Assembly: GCF_900218015.1 (NCBI RefSeq)
Contig: NZ_UFQQ01000021.1
Coordinates: 1-64,000 of the forward strand
Direction of reading: 5' to 3'
Length of the DNA stretch: 64,000 nt
Source of the DNA: Rhodopseudomonas pentothenatexigens
GTDB taxonomy: Bacteria > Pseudomonadota > Alphaproteobacteria > Rhizobiales > Xanthobacteraceae
Position numbers and translations under genes: made by a program. This document shows positions 28,361 through 39,540 of this stretch, piece after piece. Every line of letters starts with the position of its first letter. The stretch's first letter is position 1. Below the pieces are notes generated by a model. That model had not been told where the DNA came from and searched no databases. It saw nothing but the letters and a program-made list of their open reading frames with translations.

Positions 28361-28532
28361 CTCCCCTCCCCCTTGCGGGGAGGGGTCGGGGGTGGGGGGC
28401 CACGAGCAAAGGGCCCGCGGCACCCCCACCCCGGCCTCCGCTTCGCCATAGCCGATGCAGCGCATCGGCGTAATTCTAAGTGACGGTGGCCGAAGGCCAC
28501 CTATGCGACCCTCCCCGCAAGGGGGAGGGGTA
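28361..28532. repeat. CTCCCCTCCCCC / GGGGGAGGGG long inverted repeat
   Basis: Left arm at 28361-28399 (CTCCCCTCCCCCTTGCGGGG then AGGGGTCGGGGGTGGGG) and right arm at about 28509-28532 (CCCTCCCCGCAAGGGGGAGG). The left arm matches the reverse complement of 41391-41430, inside the RluA-family gene, at 39 of 40 bases. With the repeats before it, it fills the 398-base gap between matB and the CDF gene; I see no gene in that gap. Confidence 0.75.
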
Positions 28533-28576
28533 TAGCGAGCACCCCGTCAAACAGGTCGGACGGCTGCCGTGAGCAG

Positions 28577-29518
28577 CTAAACCACATGATCGGGCGCCAG
28601 AGCGCACACGGTGTTCGGATCGGTCTCGATCTGCACCGTGGTATGGGCGATGCCGAAATCGTGCTGCAGTTCGTGGGCGAGGTCGACCAGAAAGGGATCG
28701 CCCGGCGAGCCGCCGGGCATTACCAGATGGCAGGTCAGCGCCACTTCGGTGGTCGACATCCCCCAGATGTGCAGGTCGTGGACTTGCGTCACGCCGGGAA
28801 GCCCGGCGAGAAACGCCCGCACCGCGGCGGGGTCGATGCCGCGCGGCACGGCGGCAAGCGACAGCGCGGTGGAGTCGCGCAGCAGACCCCAGGTCCCCCA
28901 CACGATCACCACGGCGACAACCAGGCTGACCGCCGGATCGATCCAGTACCAGCCGGTGAACAAGATGATCACTCCGGCCACGACCACGGCGGCCGAGACC
29001 GCCGCATCCGCCGCCATGTGCAGGTAGGCGCCGCGGATGTTGAGGTCGGTGTCGCGACCCGCCGCAAACAGCCAGGCGGTGGCCGCATTGATGACGATAC
29101 CGATCCCGGCGACGATCATTACGGTAGTACCTGCGACCGGCTCCGGTGCAAACAGCCGCACGATCGCTTCCCAACCGATCGCGCCGACCGCGATCAGCAG
29201 AAACACCGCGTTGAACAGCGCGGCGAGGATCGAGGAGCCGCGCAGACCGTAGGTGTAGCGCGCCGATGGTGGACGCTTCGCCAGGCCGGCGGCAATCCAC
29301 GCCACCACCAGTCCGGCCACGTCGGACAGATTGTGTCCTGCGTCGGCGATCAGCGCCATGGAATTGCTGAAGTAACCGAATGCCGCTTCGGCGATGACGA
29401 AGACGATGTTGAGCGCAATGCCGATCGCGAAGGCGCGGCCGAAATCCTTCGGCGCATGACTGTGGCCGGTCGGTCCGTGGCCGCTGCCCGGTCCGTGGTG
29501 ATGATGACTCTGATTCAT
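28577..29518 (-). CDS. Cation diffusion facilitator (CzcD-like) metal exporter
   Basis: A 313-residue inner-membrane antiporter that exports Zn2+, Co2+ or similar ions in exchange for protons. The N-terminus is rich in histidine (NQSHHHHGPGSGHGPTGHSH), a likely metal buffer. Six helices follow, with site-A residues in ADAGHNLSD (about residue 65) and YLHMAADA. The cytosolic ferredoxin-like domain (VHDLHIWGMSTTEVALTCHL) dimerises the protein. The ATG at 29516-29518 is the first methionine of the His-rich start. It is divergent from sdhC. Confidence 0.93.
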   Translation of the reverse strand: MNQSHHHHGPGSGHGPTGHSHAPKDFGRAFAIGIALNIVFVIAEAAFGYFSNSMALIADAGHNLSDVAGLVVAWIAAGLAKRPPSARYTYGLRGSSILAALFNAVFLLIAVGAIGWEAIVRLFAPEPVAGTTVMIVAGIGIVINAATAWLFAAGRDTDLNIRGAYLHMAADAAVSAAVVVAGVIILFTGWYWIDPAVSLVVAVVIVWGTWGLLRDSTALSLAAVPRGIDPAAVRAFLAGLPGVTQVHDLHIWGMSTTEVALTCHLVMPGGSPGDPFLVDLAHELQHDFGIAHTTVQIETDPNTVCALAPDHVV

Positions 29519-29885
29519 CCGTACAGAACGCCGCGGCGAGGAAATCAGTTCGCGACGATGAACCTTCGCATGCAGCCGCGATTGATGAAAGACCTCGCGG
29601 AGATTGCGGATCAGAATCGGTCCAGATTGCAAGGGCCAGCCGCGGCCGTTTGCAATGGTGACGGCAATCCGGTGTTGTCTCTGTGAATCGATCTTCAGCG
29701 CTCGATTGCTTCAGGTGTGCGGAGAGTGTCGTCCGGACCTTGCATCGCCAGCACTTAAAGAAATGAATTAACGTTCGTTATATGTCATTTCATCGTTGCG
29801 CTGATGGAGCGGGCTCCGTAAATAGAGGCACCTTCGCGAGCCTCTCCCCGGGGCCCTGTCCGCTCGCCGCCAACCGATTGAGCCG
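29519..29885 (+). promoter_or_regulatory. Intergenic region with candidate sdh promoter
   Basis: The 367 bases between the CDF gene and sdhC contain no gene that I can support. A local AT-rich stretch at 29750-29800 holds TTAAAG (29755-29760) and TTATAT (29778-29783), 17 bases apart, which would start the sdhCDAB transcript near 29790 and leave a leader of about 95 bases. Confidence 0.35.
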
Positions 29886-30284
29886 ATGACCGCCAGGATG
29901 GAACGACCGCTTTCGCCCCACATGCAGGCCTACCGCTGGAGCCTGACGATGACGATGTCCATCGTCCATCGCGCCACCGGCATCGCCCTGTACTCTGGAA
30001 CCCTGTTGCTGGCGTGGTGGCTGATCGCCTGCGCCGCCGGCCCGACGGCTTACGCCAACGTCCAGGCCTTCACCGGCTCGTGGATCGGGCGGCTGATCGT
30101 GTTCGGCTACACCTGGGCGTTGATGCACCATCTGCTCAGCGGCGTTCGCCACTTCGTGTGGGACCTCGGTTACGGCTTCAAGACCGCCGACCGCGAATGG
30201 CTGACCTGGGCGGCGCTGATCGGCGGCATCGTCCTGACGGTGCTGCTGTGGGTGATCGCCTATTCGATGGGGGTGGCCCGATGA
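29886..30284 (+). CDS. sdhC: Succinate dehydrogenase cytochrome b556 subunit
   Basis: Membrane anchor of complex II, 132 residues with three helices. The family signature SIVHRATGIAL is at about residue 24 (RPLSPHMQAYRW precedes it), and the heme-ligating histidine lies in ALMHHLLSGVRHFVWD at about residue 80. It works with SdhD to bind heme b and ubiquinone. Its stop overlaps the sdhD start by four bases. A second ATG five codons in is possible. Confidence 0.95.
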   Translation: MTARMERPLSPHMQAYRWSLTMTMSIVHRATGIALYSGTLLLAWWLIACAAGPTAYANVQAFTGSWIGRLIVFGYTWALMHHLLSGVRHFVWDLGYGFKTADREWLTWAALIGGIVLTVLLWVIAYSMGVAR

Positions 30285-30694
30285 GCGGCGACGCACACGG
30301 CGCGCGCACGCCGTCCTCGATGCGCACCCCGATCGGCAAGGTCCGCAAATTCGGCCCGGCCGGTTCCGGAACCTCTGACTTCTGGCGTCAGCGCATCACC
30401 GGCGTCGCCATGACGCTGCTGATCCTGCCGACCATCGTGGTGATCATGATGCTGCTCGGCCGCAACCAGGCGGCCGCCGCGCAGATCCTCGGTTCGCCGC
30501 TGATCTCGCTGATCATGATCCTCTTCATCATTGCCTCCGCGATCCACATGAAGATCGGCATGCAGGTGGTGATCGAGGACTACGTCCAGAACGAAAAGCT
30601 CAAGTTGGTCACCATCATGGCCAACAACTTCTTCTCGATCGCCGTGGCGCTGGCCGCGATCTTTGCGATCTTCAAAATGGCATCCGGAGTTTAA
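30281..30694 (+). CDS. sdhD: Succinate dehydrogenase membrane anchor subunit
   Basis: A 137-residue complex II anchor with three helices (AMTLLILPTIVVIMMLL, LISLIMILFIIASAIH and SIAVALAAIFAIF). The start ATG at 30281 overlaps the sdhC stop (ATGA), showing translational coupling, and sdhA begins three bases after its stop. The heme-side HMKIGMQVVIEDYV segment follows the second helix, as in other SdhD proteins. Identification rests on this layout and position. Confidence 0.94.
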   Translation: MSGDAHGARTPSSMRTPIGKVRKFGPAGSGTSDFWRQRITGVAMTLLILPTIVVIMMLLGRNQAAAAQILGSPLISLIMILFIIASAIHMKIGMQVVIEDYVQNEKLKLVTIMANNFFSIAVALAAIFAIFKMASGV

Positions 30695-30697
30695 GGC

Positions 30698-32521
30698 ATG
30701 GCGGCGAACGTCAACGGCGCCCCGGCGGCGGGCGGCTACGCCTATCCGATCGAGGACCACACCTATGACGTCGTGGTGGTCGGCGCCGGCGGCGCGGGTC
30801 TGCGCGCGGTGGTCGGCTGCAGCGAAGCGGGCCTCCGCACCGCCTGCATCACCAAGGTGTTCCCGACCCGGTCGCACACCGTGGCGGCACAGGGCGGCAT
30901 CTCGGCCTCGCTCGGCAACATGCACAAGGACGACTGGCGCTGGCACATGTACGACACCGTGAAGGGGTCGGACTGGCTCGGCGACCAGGATTCGATCGAG
31001 TACATGGTCCGCAACGCGCCGGAAGCCGTGTACGAGCTCGAGCATTGGGGCGTGCCGTTCTCGCGCACCGAAGACGGCAAGATCTATCAGCGTCCGTTCG
31101 GCGGCATGACCACCGAGTTCGGCAAGAGCCAGGCGCAGCGCACCTGCGCGGCCGCCGACCGCACCGGCCACGCCATGCTGCACACGATGTACGGCCAGGC
31201 GCTACGCCATTCGGCCGAGTTCTACATCGAGTTCTTCGCCATCGACCTGATCATGGACGATCAGGGCTGCTGCCGCGGCGTCGTGGCGCTGAAGCTCGAC
31301 GACGGCACCATCCATCGCTTCAAGGCCCAGACCACCATCCTGGCGACCGGCGGCTACGGCCGCGCCTACGCCTCCTGCACGTCGGCGCACACCTGCACCG
31401 GCGACGGCGGCGCGATGGCGCTGCGGGCCGGCCTGCCGCTGCAGGATATGGAGTTCGTTCAGTTCCACCCGACCGGCATCTACGGTTCGGGCTGTCTGGT
31501 GACCGAAGGCGCCCGCGGTGAGGGCGGCTATCTGGTCAACTCCGAAGGCGAGCGCTTCATGGAGCGCTACGCGCCGTCGGCCAAGGATCTCGCCTCGCGC
31601 GACGTGGTTTCGCGCGCGATGACGATCGAAATGCGCGAAGGTCGCGGCGTCGGCAAGAAGAAGGACCACATCTTCCTGCACCTCGACCATCTGGCGCCGG
31701 AAGTGCTGCACGAGCGGCTGCCGGGCATCTCGGAATCGGCCCGGATCTTCGCCGGCGTCGATGTCACCCGCGAGCCGATCCCGATCCTGCCGACCGTGCA
31801 CTACAATATGGGCGGCATCCCGACGAACTTCCACGGCGAAGTCGTCACCAAGAAGGACGGCGACGACAACGCGGTGGTGCCGGGCCTGATGGCGATCGGC
31901 GAAGCCGCCTGCGTGTCGGTGCACGGCGCCAACCGCCTCGGCTCCAACTCGCTGATCGACCTCGTGGTGTTCGGCCGCGCCGCGGCGCTGCGCTGCGCCG
32001 AAAAGCTGGTGCCGAACGGCAAGCAGCCCGAGCTGCCGGCGAACTCCGCCGAGATGTCGCTGGGCCGGCTCGACAAGTATCGCTACGCCAAGGGCGGCAC
32101 GCCGACCGCCAAGCTGCGCGAGCGGATGCAGCACGTGATGCAGAACAACTGCGCGGTGTTCCGCACCGGCGAAGTGCTCGCCGAGGGCAAGGACCTGATC
32201 GCCAAGGTGTACGGCAGCGTCGGCGATGTCGGCGTGTCGGACCGCTCGCTGGTGTGGAATTCGGATCTGGTCGAGACCCTGGAGTTCGACAATCTGATCG
32301 TCCAGGCGGTGGTGACGATGAACTCCGCCGCCAACCGCACCGAGAGCCGCGGCGCCCACGCCCGCGAGGATTTCCCGGATCGCGACGACGCCAACTGGAT
32401 GAAGCACACGCTGGCCTGGATCGGTGACGACGGCGGCGTGACGATCGATTACCGGCCGGTGCACGACTACACGATGACCAACGACGTTCAGTACATTCCG
32501 CCGAAGCCGCGGGTGTATTGA
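30698..32521 (+). CDS. sdhA: Succinate dehydrogenase flavoprotein subunit
   Basis: A 607-residue catalytic subunit that oxidises succinate to fumarate. The FAD-binding start [17 protein letters not shown] is at about residue 25. The histidine that carries covalent FAD is in [16 protein letters not shown]. The substrate-site blocks [22 protein letters not shown] and [12 protein letters not shown] are intact. It follows sdhD by three bases. Unlike a tightly packed operon, 114 bases with a palindromic repeat separate it from sdhB. Confidence 0.97.
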   Translation: MAANVNGAPAAGGYAYPIEDHTYDVVVVGAGGAGLRAVVGCSEAGLRTACITKVFPTRSHTVAAQGGISASLGNMHKDDWRWHMYDTVKGSDWLGDQDSIEYMVRNAPEAVYELEHWGVPFSRTEDGKIYQRPFGGMTTEFGKSQAQRTCAAADRTGHAMLHTMYGQALRHSAEFYIEFFAIDLIMDDQGCCRGVVALKLDDGTIHRFKAQTTILATGGYGRAYASCTSAHTCTGDGGAMALRAGLPLQDMEFVQFHPTGIYGSGCLVTEGARGEGGYLVNSEGERFMERYAPSAKDLASRDVVSRAMTIEMREGRGVGKKKDHIFLHLDHLAPEVLHERLPGISESARIFAGVDVTREPIPILPTVHYNMGGIPTNFHGEVVTKKDGDDNAVVPGLMAIGEAACVSVHGANRLGSNSLIDLVVFGRAAALRCAEKLVPNGKQPELPANSAEMSLGRLDKYRYAKGGTPTAKLRERMQHVMQNNCAVFRTGEVLAEGKDLIAKVYGSVGDVGVSDRSLVWNSDLVETLEFDNLIVQAVVTMNSAANRTESRGAHAREDFPDRDDANWMKHTLAWIGDDGGVTIDYRPVHDYTMTNDVQYIPPKPRVY

Positions 32522-32538
32522 TCGCCAGAGAACGAACT

Positions 32539-32614
32539 GTCATGCCCGGGCTTGACCCGGGCATCCATCATCTTCGCAAGAAGATGGATTGCCGGGTCAA
32601 GCCCGGCAATGACG
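32539..32614. repeat. Palindromic repeat inside the sdh operon
   Basis: GTCATGCCCGGG..CCCGGGCATCCATC forms the left hairpin and GATGGATTGCCGGG..CCCGGCAATGAC the right, with GATGG/CCATC pairing between halves. It sits between the sdhA stop (32521) and the sdhB start (32636), so the polycistronic mRNA carries two strong hairpins there. Confidence 0.8.
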
Positions 32615-32635
32615 CGCAGAGCCAGAGGCAACGAG

Positions 32636-33418
32636 ATGGTTGAATTCGCACTTCCGAAGAATTCGAAGATTGTCGGCGGCAAGACCTGGCCGAAGCCGGA
32701 AGGCGCGACCGAGGTTCGGGAGTTCCGCGTCTATCGCTGGAATCCGGACGACGGCAACAACCCGAGCATGGACACCTACTACGTCGACAAGCACGACTGC
32801 GGTCCGATGGTGCTCGACGGTCTGATCTGGATCAAGAACAACATCGATCCGACCCTGACCTTCCGCCGCTCGTGCCGCGAGGGCGTGTGCGGCTCCTGCG
32901 CGATGAACATCGACGGCGAGAACACGCTGGCCTGCACCAAGGCGATGGACGACGTGCGCGACGACGCGGTGAAGATCACGCCGCTGCCGCACCAGCCGGT
33001 GGTCAAGGATCTGGTCCCCGACCTCACCAACTTCTATGCGCAGTACGCCTCGATTCAGCCCTGGCTGCAGACCGTGACGCCGACCCCGCAGAAGGAATGG
33101 CGGCAGAGCCACGCCGACCGCGAGAAGCTCGACGGCCTGTACGAGTGCATCCTGTGCGCCTGCTGCTCGACCTCGTGCCCGAGCTACTGGTGGAACTCGG
33201 ACCGTTTCCTCGGCCCGGCCGCGCTGCTGCAGGCGACCCGCTGGGTCGAAGACAGCCGCGACGAAGCCACCGGCGAGCGCCTCGACAATCTCGAAGATCC
33301 GTTCCGGATCTATCGCTGCCACACCATCATGAACTGCGCCAAGGCGTGCCCGAAGGGCCTCAACCCGTCGGAAGCGATCGCCAACCTCAAGCTCAAGCTG
33401 GTCGAACGCCAGATCTGA
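32636..33418 (+). CDS. sdhB: Succinate dehydrogenase iron-sulfur subunit
   Basis: A 260-residue electron-transfer subunit of complex II. The [2Fe-2S] ligands are in [20 protein letters not shown] followed by AC, at about residues 80-100. The [4Fe-4S] and [3Fe-4S] ligands are in [16 protein letters not shown] and [17 protein letters not shown]. The ATG at 32636 ([15 protein letters not shown]) is used because the upstream in-frame stretch is the palindromic repeat. It is the last gene of sdhCDAB and is followed by a strong terminator. Confidence 0.97.
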   Translation: MVEFALPKNSKIVGGKTWPKPEGATEVREFRVYRWNPDDGNNPSMDTYYVDKHDCGPMVLDGLIWIKNNIDPTLTFRRSCREGVCGSCAMNIDGENTLACTKAMDDVRDDAVKITPLPHQPVVKDLVPDLTNFYAQYASIQPWLQTVTPTPQKEWRQSHADREKLDGLYECILCACCSTSCPSYWWNSDRFLGPAALLQATRWVEDSRDEATGERLDNLEDPFRIYRCHTIMNCAKACPKGLNPSEAIANLKLKLVERQI

Positions 33419-33441
33419 CGCGCGCAAATTGTTGCTGATCC

Positions 33442-33475
33442 CAACGGCCGGGCCTTTGCCCGGCCGTTGTGTTTT
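33442..33475 (+). terminator. Rho-independent terminator of the sdh operon
   Basis: A 12-base-pair perfect stem (CAACGGCCGGGC / GCCCGGCCGTTG, 33442-33453 and 33458-33469) with a four-base loop is followed by TGTTTT. It begins 23 bases after the sdhB stop. Confidence 0.88.
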
Positions 33476-33490
33476 GATTGCCGATCTCTC

Positions 33491-33576
33491 CCGTCATTGC
33501 GCCCGAAGCGAAGCAATCCAGAGGCGCGTGCACCGAGCACGGATGGCTTCGTCGCTGCGCACCTCGAAAATGACGG
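33491..33576. repeat. Degenerate GTCATTGCG..TGACGG repeat
   Basis: Left half GTCATTGCGCCCGAAGCGAA then GCAATCC; right half GGATGGCTTCGTCGCTGCGC ending ATGACGG. The ends are complementary and the AAGCGAAGCAATCC / GGATGGCTTCG arms pair imperfectly. This is a different family from the CCGGG palindromes but has the same two-half plan. Confidence 0.6.
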
Positions 33577-33656
33577 TGCAGCCGCATTGCCTCGCCCTCC
33601 TCGGAACATCACCGCAAAGCGATCGTTATCGCCGCTGACGAACACGGGAGAGCGAG

Positions 33657-34145
33657 ATGGCGGTGACGAGGAACGAGGGCAATGCGCAGCACGCCTGGGA
33701 CCTGATGAAGAAGATCACCTTCGCAATGCTGGCGACGCGCGACGGCGAGAAGATCCGCTCGCGGCCGATGGCCGCCTATGTGAGGCCCGAAGAAGGGGCG
33801 ATCTACTTTCTGACCGACGCGCGCCGGCACAAGGACGAGGAGATCGCCAACGATCATCACGTCAATCTCGGCTTCGCCAACGCCAGCGCGCAGAAGTACG
33901 TCTCGGTCACCGGCTATGCGGCGATCAGCGACGACCGCGCCAAGATCAAGGAACTGTTCGGCACCGAGGCCAAAGCGTGGTGGGACAGCCCGGACGATCC
34001 GAACATCCGCGTGCTCAAGGTGACGCCGGAGGAGGCCGAATATTGGGATTCGCCCGGCACCATCGTGAGCTACGCCAAGATGATGGTGGCGGCCGCGACC
34101 GGCGGCCGGCCCGATCTCGGCGAGAATGCCAAGGTGGCGATCTGA
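33657..34145 (+). CDS. Pyridoxamine 5'-phosphate oxidase-fold protein (general stress protein 26-like)
   Basis: A 162-residue split-barrel flavin-binding-fold protein. The pattern MKKITFAMLATRDGEKIRSR followed by PMAAYVRPEEGAIYFLTD is typical of the GSP26 family, which binds FMN or related flavins. It lacks the PLP-site residues of true PdxH, so it should not be called a pyridoxamine oxidase. WWDSPDDPNIRVLKVTPEEAEYWDS is the conserved C-terminal part. Its stop codon touches the ATG of a small Pro-rich protein gene. Confidence 0.85.
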   Translation: MAVTRNEGNAQHAWDLMKKITFAMLATRDGEKIRSRPMAAYVRPEEGAIYFLTDARRHKDEEIANDHHVNLGFANASAQKYVSVTGYAAISDDRAKIKELFGTEAKAWWDSPDDPNIRVLKVTPEEAEYWDSPGTIVSYAKMMVAAATGGRPDLGENAKVAI

Positions 34146-34403
34146 ATGGCCGGCGAACCCCAGGAGGTGCCGAATAATCCCGGGCCCGCGACGCCGCCGC
34201 CGGAAGTGCCGTCGAGCACGCCCGGCACGCCGACCGAGCCGCCGCCGGAGCAACCGCCGGGGAATCCAAATCCGGACATTCCGCCGCCGATCGAGGAGCC
34301 TGGCGCGCCGCCGCAGCCCGACGAGCTGCCTGGCCAGATGCCGGATGAACTGCCGGTGCGGTCACCGCCGGGGCCCGGCGCGCCGAACCCGGCTGTCGCC
34401 TGA
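34146..34403 (+). CDS. Small proline/glutamate-rich protein, function unknown
   Basis: An 85-residue protein, about two-fifths proline, with repeated P-x-x-P and EPP units (for example PTEPPPEQPPGNP and PDELPGQMPDELP) and no hydrophobic segment. It should be disordered and acidic. The ATG directly follows the TGA of the preceding gene (TGAATG), which suggests coupling and supports that it is translated. I recognise no domain. Confidence 0.55.
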   Translation: MAGEPQEVPNNPGPATPPPEVPSSTPGTPTEPPPEQPPGNPNPDIPPPIEEPGAPPQPDELPGQMPDELPVRSPPGPGAPNPAVA

Positions 34404-34663
34404 CGTCGTCCCGCGGTGCGCGCAGATTGTTGCCGGGTGCTCGACAGACCGGCGCGCCGACGGCTTGCCAGGGCGCGGATTCCGGATCTGAACTCGTGCT
34501 GAATACCGCCGCGTCCGAGCCTCGGGCGCGGCGGATTTATTTCTCTTCGGCCGCAGCCGGTCGCCACAATTGGGCCTCACGCCTTGTCGTTGATCGGAAC
34601 ACGGCGGGTGACCGTTCGACTGCGTCGTGCGCGACGCCAACCTGCTCGATTGAGGATCTTTTG

Positions 34664-36610
34664 ATGACGAAGCTGAATGTGGCACTGCTCGCGACCACGG
34701 CCTTGACGGTCGGGGCGCTGATCGGTCCTGCCGCCGCCGAGAGTGCGTCGGCGCCGACGCTGCTGGCGCAGGCGGTGCAAAGCGCCCCGGCGCCTGCACC
34801 GTCCGAGGACAAGAAGAAAGAGGCGACGCCGCCCGGCCCGCGCCCTGCCCCCGCGCCATCTGCGCAGCCGCCCGCGCCCCCTAAAGCCGCCCCGCCGCCC
34901 CCGCCCGCGCCACCGAAGGCTGCGCCTCCGCCTCCTCCTCCGCCGCCGGCTGCCGCCCCGGCGCCCGCTCCCAAGCGCGCCGAACCGCCGCCACCCCCGC
35001 CCGCTCCGAAGCCCCCGGCGCCGCCCTCGGCCGCGCCGGCAGAGCGTCCGGCTGCCCCTCCGCCCGCCGCTGCCCCGAGCCGTCCGCCGGCACCGCCCGC
35101 CGGCGAAGCTCCGCAGCGTCGTGGCCCGCCGCCCGCTGCAACTCCGCCGAATCCCACCGCGCCGGATGCCGCCAAGCAGCCTCCGGGCGAGAGCCCGCAG
35201 CGCCGCGGTCCGCCGCCCGGTGCGCCGGGCGGCCCGCCGCCGAATGCGGCTGCACCGGGCACGACCCCGCCGCCGGGCGAAGCGCCCCGCCGCGGCCCGC
35301 CGCCACCACCACCCGCTTCTGCTAATCCGCCCCCGGCCGCAGCGCCGACGCCGGCCCCCTCGACTCAGCCGCAGGCGGCGCCGACTTCGTCGGGCCCGGC
35401 CGTGGCGCCGGGCGCTCGTTCCTCGGGGGAGCGCGGCCCACAACCCGGCGCCCCCGCAGGTGGTCCGCCGCCGCGGCCGCAAGCCGGGCCAGGCGGCTCC
35501 GGCGCCGGTCCGGCTGTTGCCCCGCAGCCCGGCCAACCGCAGCCCGGTCAGCCGCCGGCAGGTCCCGCTGTCGCGCGGCCGGCACCTCCGCCGCCGGCCG
35601 TGACCGCGCCGATCCCGCCCGCGCCACCGCCGCCGCCCCAGTCGCTGACCCCGCTTCCGCAGGGTGCCGCGCCGCAGGGCCCGCGCAACATCTCGGACTT
35701 CCGCAACCAGCGGCGCGAGGTGCAGCAGAACGGTCGCATCGTCATCACCGAGCCCGGCCGCGTCATCGTGCGCGATCCGGGCGGCCAGGAGTTCATCCGC
35801 CACAACGAGCTCGATCGCTTCCGCTACGGCGCGCGCAACATACGCACCGAAGACATCCGTGGCGGTGGCACCCGCACCATCGTGGTGCGGCCCGACGGCA
35901 GCGAGATCATCAACGTCACCGATGACGACGGTCGGCTGCTGCGGCGGATCCGCCGCGACCGCGAGGGCCGCGAGATCATCATCATCGACAACAGCTACGG
36001 TCCGCGCGACCGGGCCAACTTCTATGTCGACCTGCCGCCGCCGGTCATCCGGATGCCGCGCGACCGCTACATCGTCGATTACGAAGACGCATCGCCGGAG
36101 CTGATCTACGAGACCCTGGAGGCGCCGCCGGTCGAACGGATCGAGCGGCGCTACACCATGGACGAGATCCGCTACAGCCCGGCGGTGCGGCAGCGGATGC
36201 CCTCGATCGACCTCAACACCATCAACTTCGACACCGGCTCGTGGGACATTCCCCCGGACCAGGCCGCGAAGCTGCAGGTGATTGCGGACGGTCTCAACCG
36301 GGCGATCCAGCGTAACCCGCGTGAGGTGTTCCTGATCGAAGGCCACACCGATGCGGTCGGCAACGACACCGACAACCTGTCGCTGTCCGACCGGCGCGCC
36401 GAATCGGCCGCCGCTCTGCTGACCCAGCAATTCGGAGTCCCGGCCGAAAACCTGACCTCGCAGGGCTATGGCGAGCAGTATCTGAAGATCCCGACCCAGG
36501 GTCCGGAGCGTCAGAACCGCCGCGTCACGATCCGCCGCATCACCCCGCTGCTCAATGGCGGTCAGGCATCACTGCCGCCGCCGCCTCCGGGCATTGCGCC
36601 GCCGCGCTGA
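34664..36610 (+). CDS. OmpA-family protein with long Pro/Ala-rich region
   Basis: A 648-residue envelope protein. Residues 1-25 form a signal peptide (VALLATTALTVGALIGPAAA). About residues 45-335 are almost only Pro, Ala, Gly and Arg with APPPPPPA-type runs, a likely extended spacer. A middle region of charged repeats (about 341-490; RIVITEPGRVIVRDPGG, RTIVVRPDGSEIINVTDDDG) precedes the C-terminal OmpA peptidoglycan-binding domain (about 514-640; FLIEGHTDAVGNDTDNLSLS). It probably links cell wall and outer membrane. GAGG lies nine bases before the ATG. It is convergent with an L,D-transpeptidase gene. Confidence 0.88.
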   Translation: MTKLNVALLATTALTVGALIGPAAAESASAPTLLAQAVQSAPAPAPSEDKKKEATPPGPRPAPAPSAQPPAPPKAAPPPPPAPPKAAPPPPPPPPAAAPAPAPKRAEPPPPPPAPKPPAPPSAAPAERPAAPPPAAAPSRPPAPPAGEAPQRRGPPPAATPPNPTAPDAAKQPPGESPQRRGPPPGAPGGPPPNAAAPGTTPPPGEAPRRGPPPPPPASANPPPAAAPTPAPSTQPQAAPTSSGPAVAPGARSSGERGPQPGAPAGGPPPRPQAGPGGSGAGPAVAPQPGQPQPGQPPAGPAVARPAPPPPAVTAPIPPAPPPPPQSLTPLPQGAAPQGPRNISDFRNQRREVQQNGRIVITEPGRVIVRDPGGQEFIRHNELDRFRYGARNIRTEDIRGGGTRTIVVRPDGSEIINVTDDDGRLLRRIRRDREGREIIIIDNSYGPRDRANFYVDLPPPVIRMPRDRYIVDYEDASPELIYETLEAPPVERIERRYTMDEIRYSPAVRQRMPSIDLNTINFDTGSWDIPPDQAAKLQVIADGLNRAIQRNPREVFLIEGHTDAVGNDTDNLSLSDRRAESAAALLTQQFGVPAENLTSQGYGEQYLKIPTQGPERQNRRVTIRRITPLLNGGQASLPPPPPGIAPPR

Positions 36611-36633
36611 GCAGGCACGCGAACGACAACAAA

Positions 36634-36661
36634 AAAAGCCGCGGGCGCCCCCGCGGCTTTT
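36634..36661. terminator. Bidirectional terminator between OmpA-like and L,D-transpeptidase genes
   Basis: GCCGCGGG (36638-36645) pairs with CCCGCGGC (36650-36657), loop CGCC, flanked by AAAA on the left and TTTT on the right. The symmetry serves both convergent genes. Confidence 0.88.
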
Positions 36662-36688
36662 CCTTTTCGAAGCGAGTGTCGTCGCCGA

Positions 36689-37216
36689 TCAGCGCATCAC
36701 CACCACCGTGGTGCCGACCGGAACGCGTTCGTACAGATCGGTGATGTCCTGGTTCAGCATCCGGATGCAGCCGTAGGATACGAAGCCGCCGATCGACTGC
36801 GGCCGGTTGGTGCCGTGGATCGCGTATTCGCCGCCCGCCAGCGTCATCGCCGCGACGCCCATCGGATTGGCGGGCGATCCGCCCGGGATCACGTCCGGCA
36901 TCGTCGGCACGTCGCGCTTGACCTCAGCCGGCGGCGCCCAGGCCGGGTTGCGATACTTGCCGTCGATCTTGGTGATGCCGGCCCATTGCTTGCCGGCCTT
37001 ACCGACACCGACCGGATAGCGCACCGCGTGCCCGGGCTCGACCACCAGATACAGCCGCCGCTCGTTGGTCTTCACCACGATCGTGCCGGGTGAGTAGTCG
37101 CCGCGAAAGGCGACCAGATCGGGCCGCGCCTCCGCGCGCGGCGCGGTCACCGCCCCGGCTCCGGCTAGAACTGCGAGCGCCAGCGCCAACTTCGCCGATC
37201 GAAATCCCAAAGACAT
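36689..37216 (-). CDS. L,D-transpeptidase (YkuD domain)
   Basis: A 175-residue exported enzyme that forms 3-3 peptidoglycan cross-links or attaches proteins to the wall. A signal peptide (LALALAVLAGAGAVTAPRAE) leads into the YkuD domain, with the catalytic motif at EYAIHGTNRP..GGFVSYGCIRM, containing His, Ser, Cys and Arg. Length is typical for the ErfK/YbiS family in Rhizobiales. It faces an OmpA-like wall-binding protein, another envelope gene, across a shared terminator. Confidence 0.93.
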   Translation of the reverse strand: MSLGFRSAKLALALAVLAGAGAVTAPRAEARPDLVAFRGDYSPGTIVVKTNERRLYLVVEPGHAVRYPVGVGKAGKQWAGITKIDGKYRNPAWAPPAEVKRDVPTMPDVIPGGSPANPMGVAAMTLAGGEYAIHGTNRPQSIGGFVSYGCIRMLNQDITDLYERVPVGTTVVVMR

Positions 37217-37587
37217 TCAGTCTCTCCAGTTTCCCCGCACCGGTCAGCTTCGCTCCGGCGCCCTCAGCGCCCGCGATAGTTGCAGCGTGAACTAACCAAT
37301 CGGTATGCGCTGGACGATCGAACGAACGCGGGCGTACCATTCAAGAAAAATCCGGGGAACAAAGTAAATATCCGGCAAACAACACCCGCCGGCAAAACTG
37401 CGCGCGAGCCGCGATCCTCGCTTGGATGTGATCGAATCGGCACAGCCCAGCTGGCGTCGTATCAACTAACAAGTGACGTCGAGCTGGTAGTACGCGTCGG
37501 ACGCGAAAGGCCCCGCCTCCTGGGCCGGGGGCGGGGCCTTCAATATCTTCAGCAGTCGCCGGCAGCGGGCCGCCGCCTTGGGGCGGC
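37217..37587. other. Intergenic region, no gene seen
   Basis: These 371 bases lie between the L,D-transpeptidase start and the acs stop. The left part (37280-37500) is less GC-rich than the genes and carries no ORF with coding features. The only clear element is the hairpin at 37507-37540. Confidence 0.5.
37507..37540 (-). terminator. Terminator of acs
   Basis: AAGGCCCCGCC (37507-37517) and GGCGGGGCCTT (37530-37540) form an 11-base-pair stem. On the minus strand the stem runs into a short TTTCG tail, about 45 bases after the acs stop. Confidence 0.65.

Positions 37588-39540
<1,953 letters not shown>

Noticed and set aside
33657-34145. pdxH (pyridoxamine phosphate oxidase)
   Set aside because: The protein has the split-barrel fold pattern but matches the short general-stress-protein-26 group, not PdxH.
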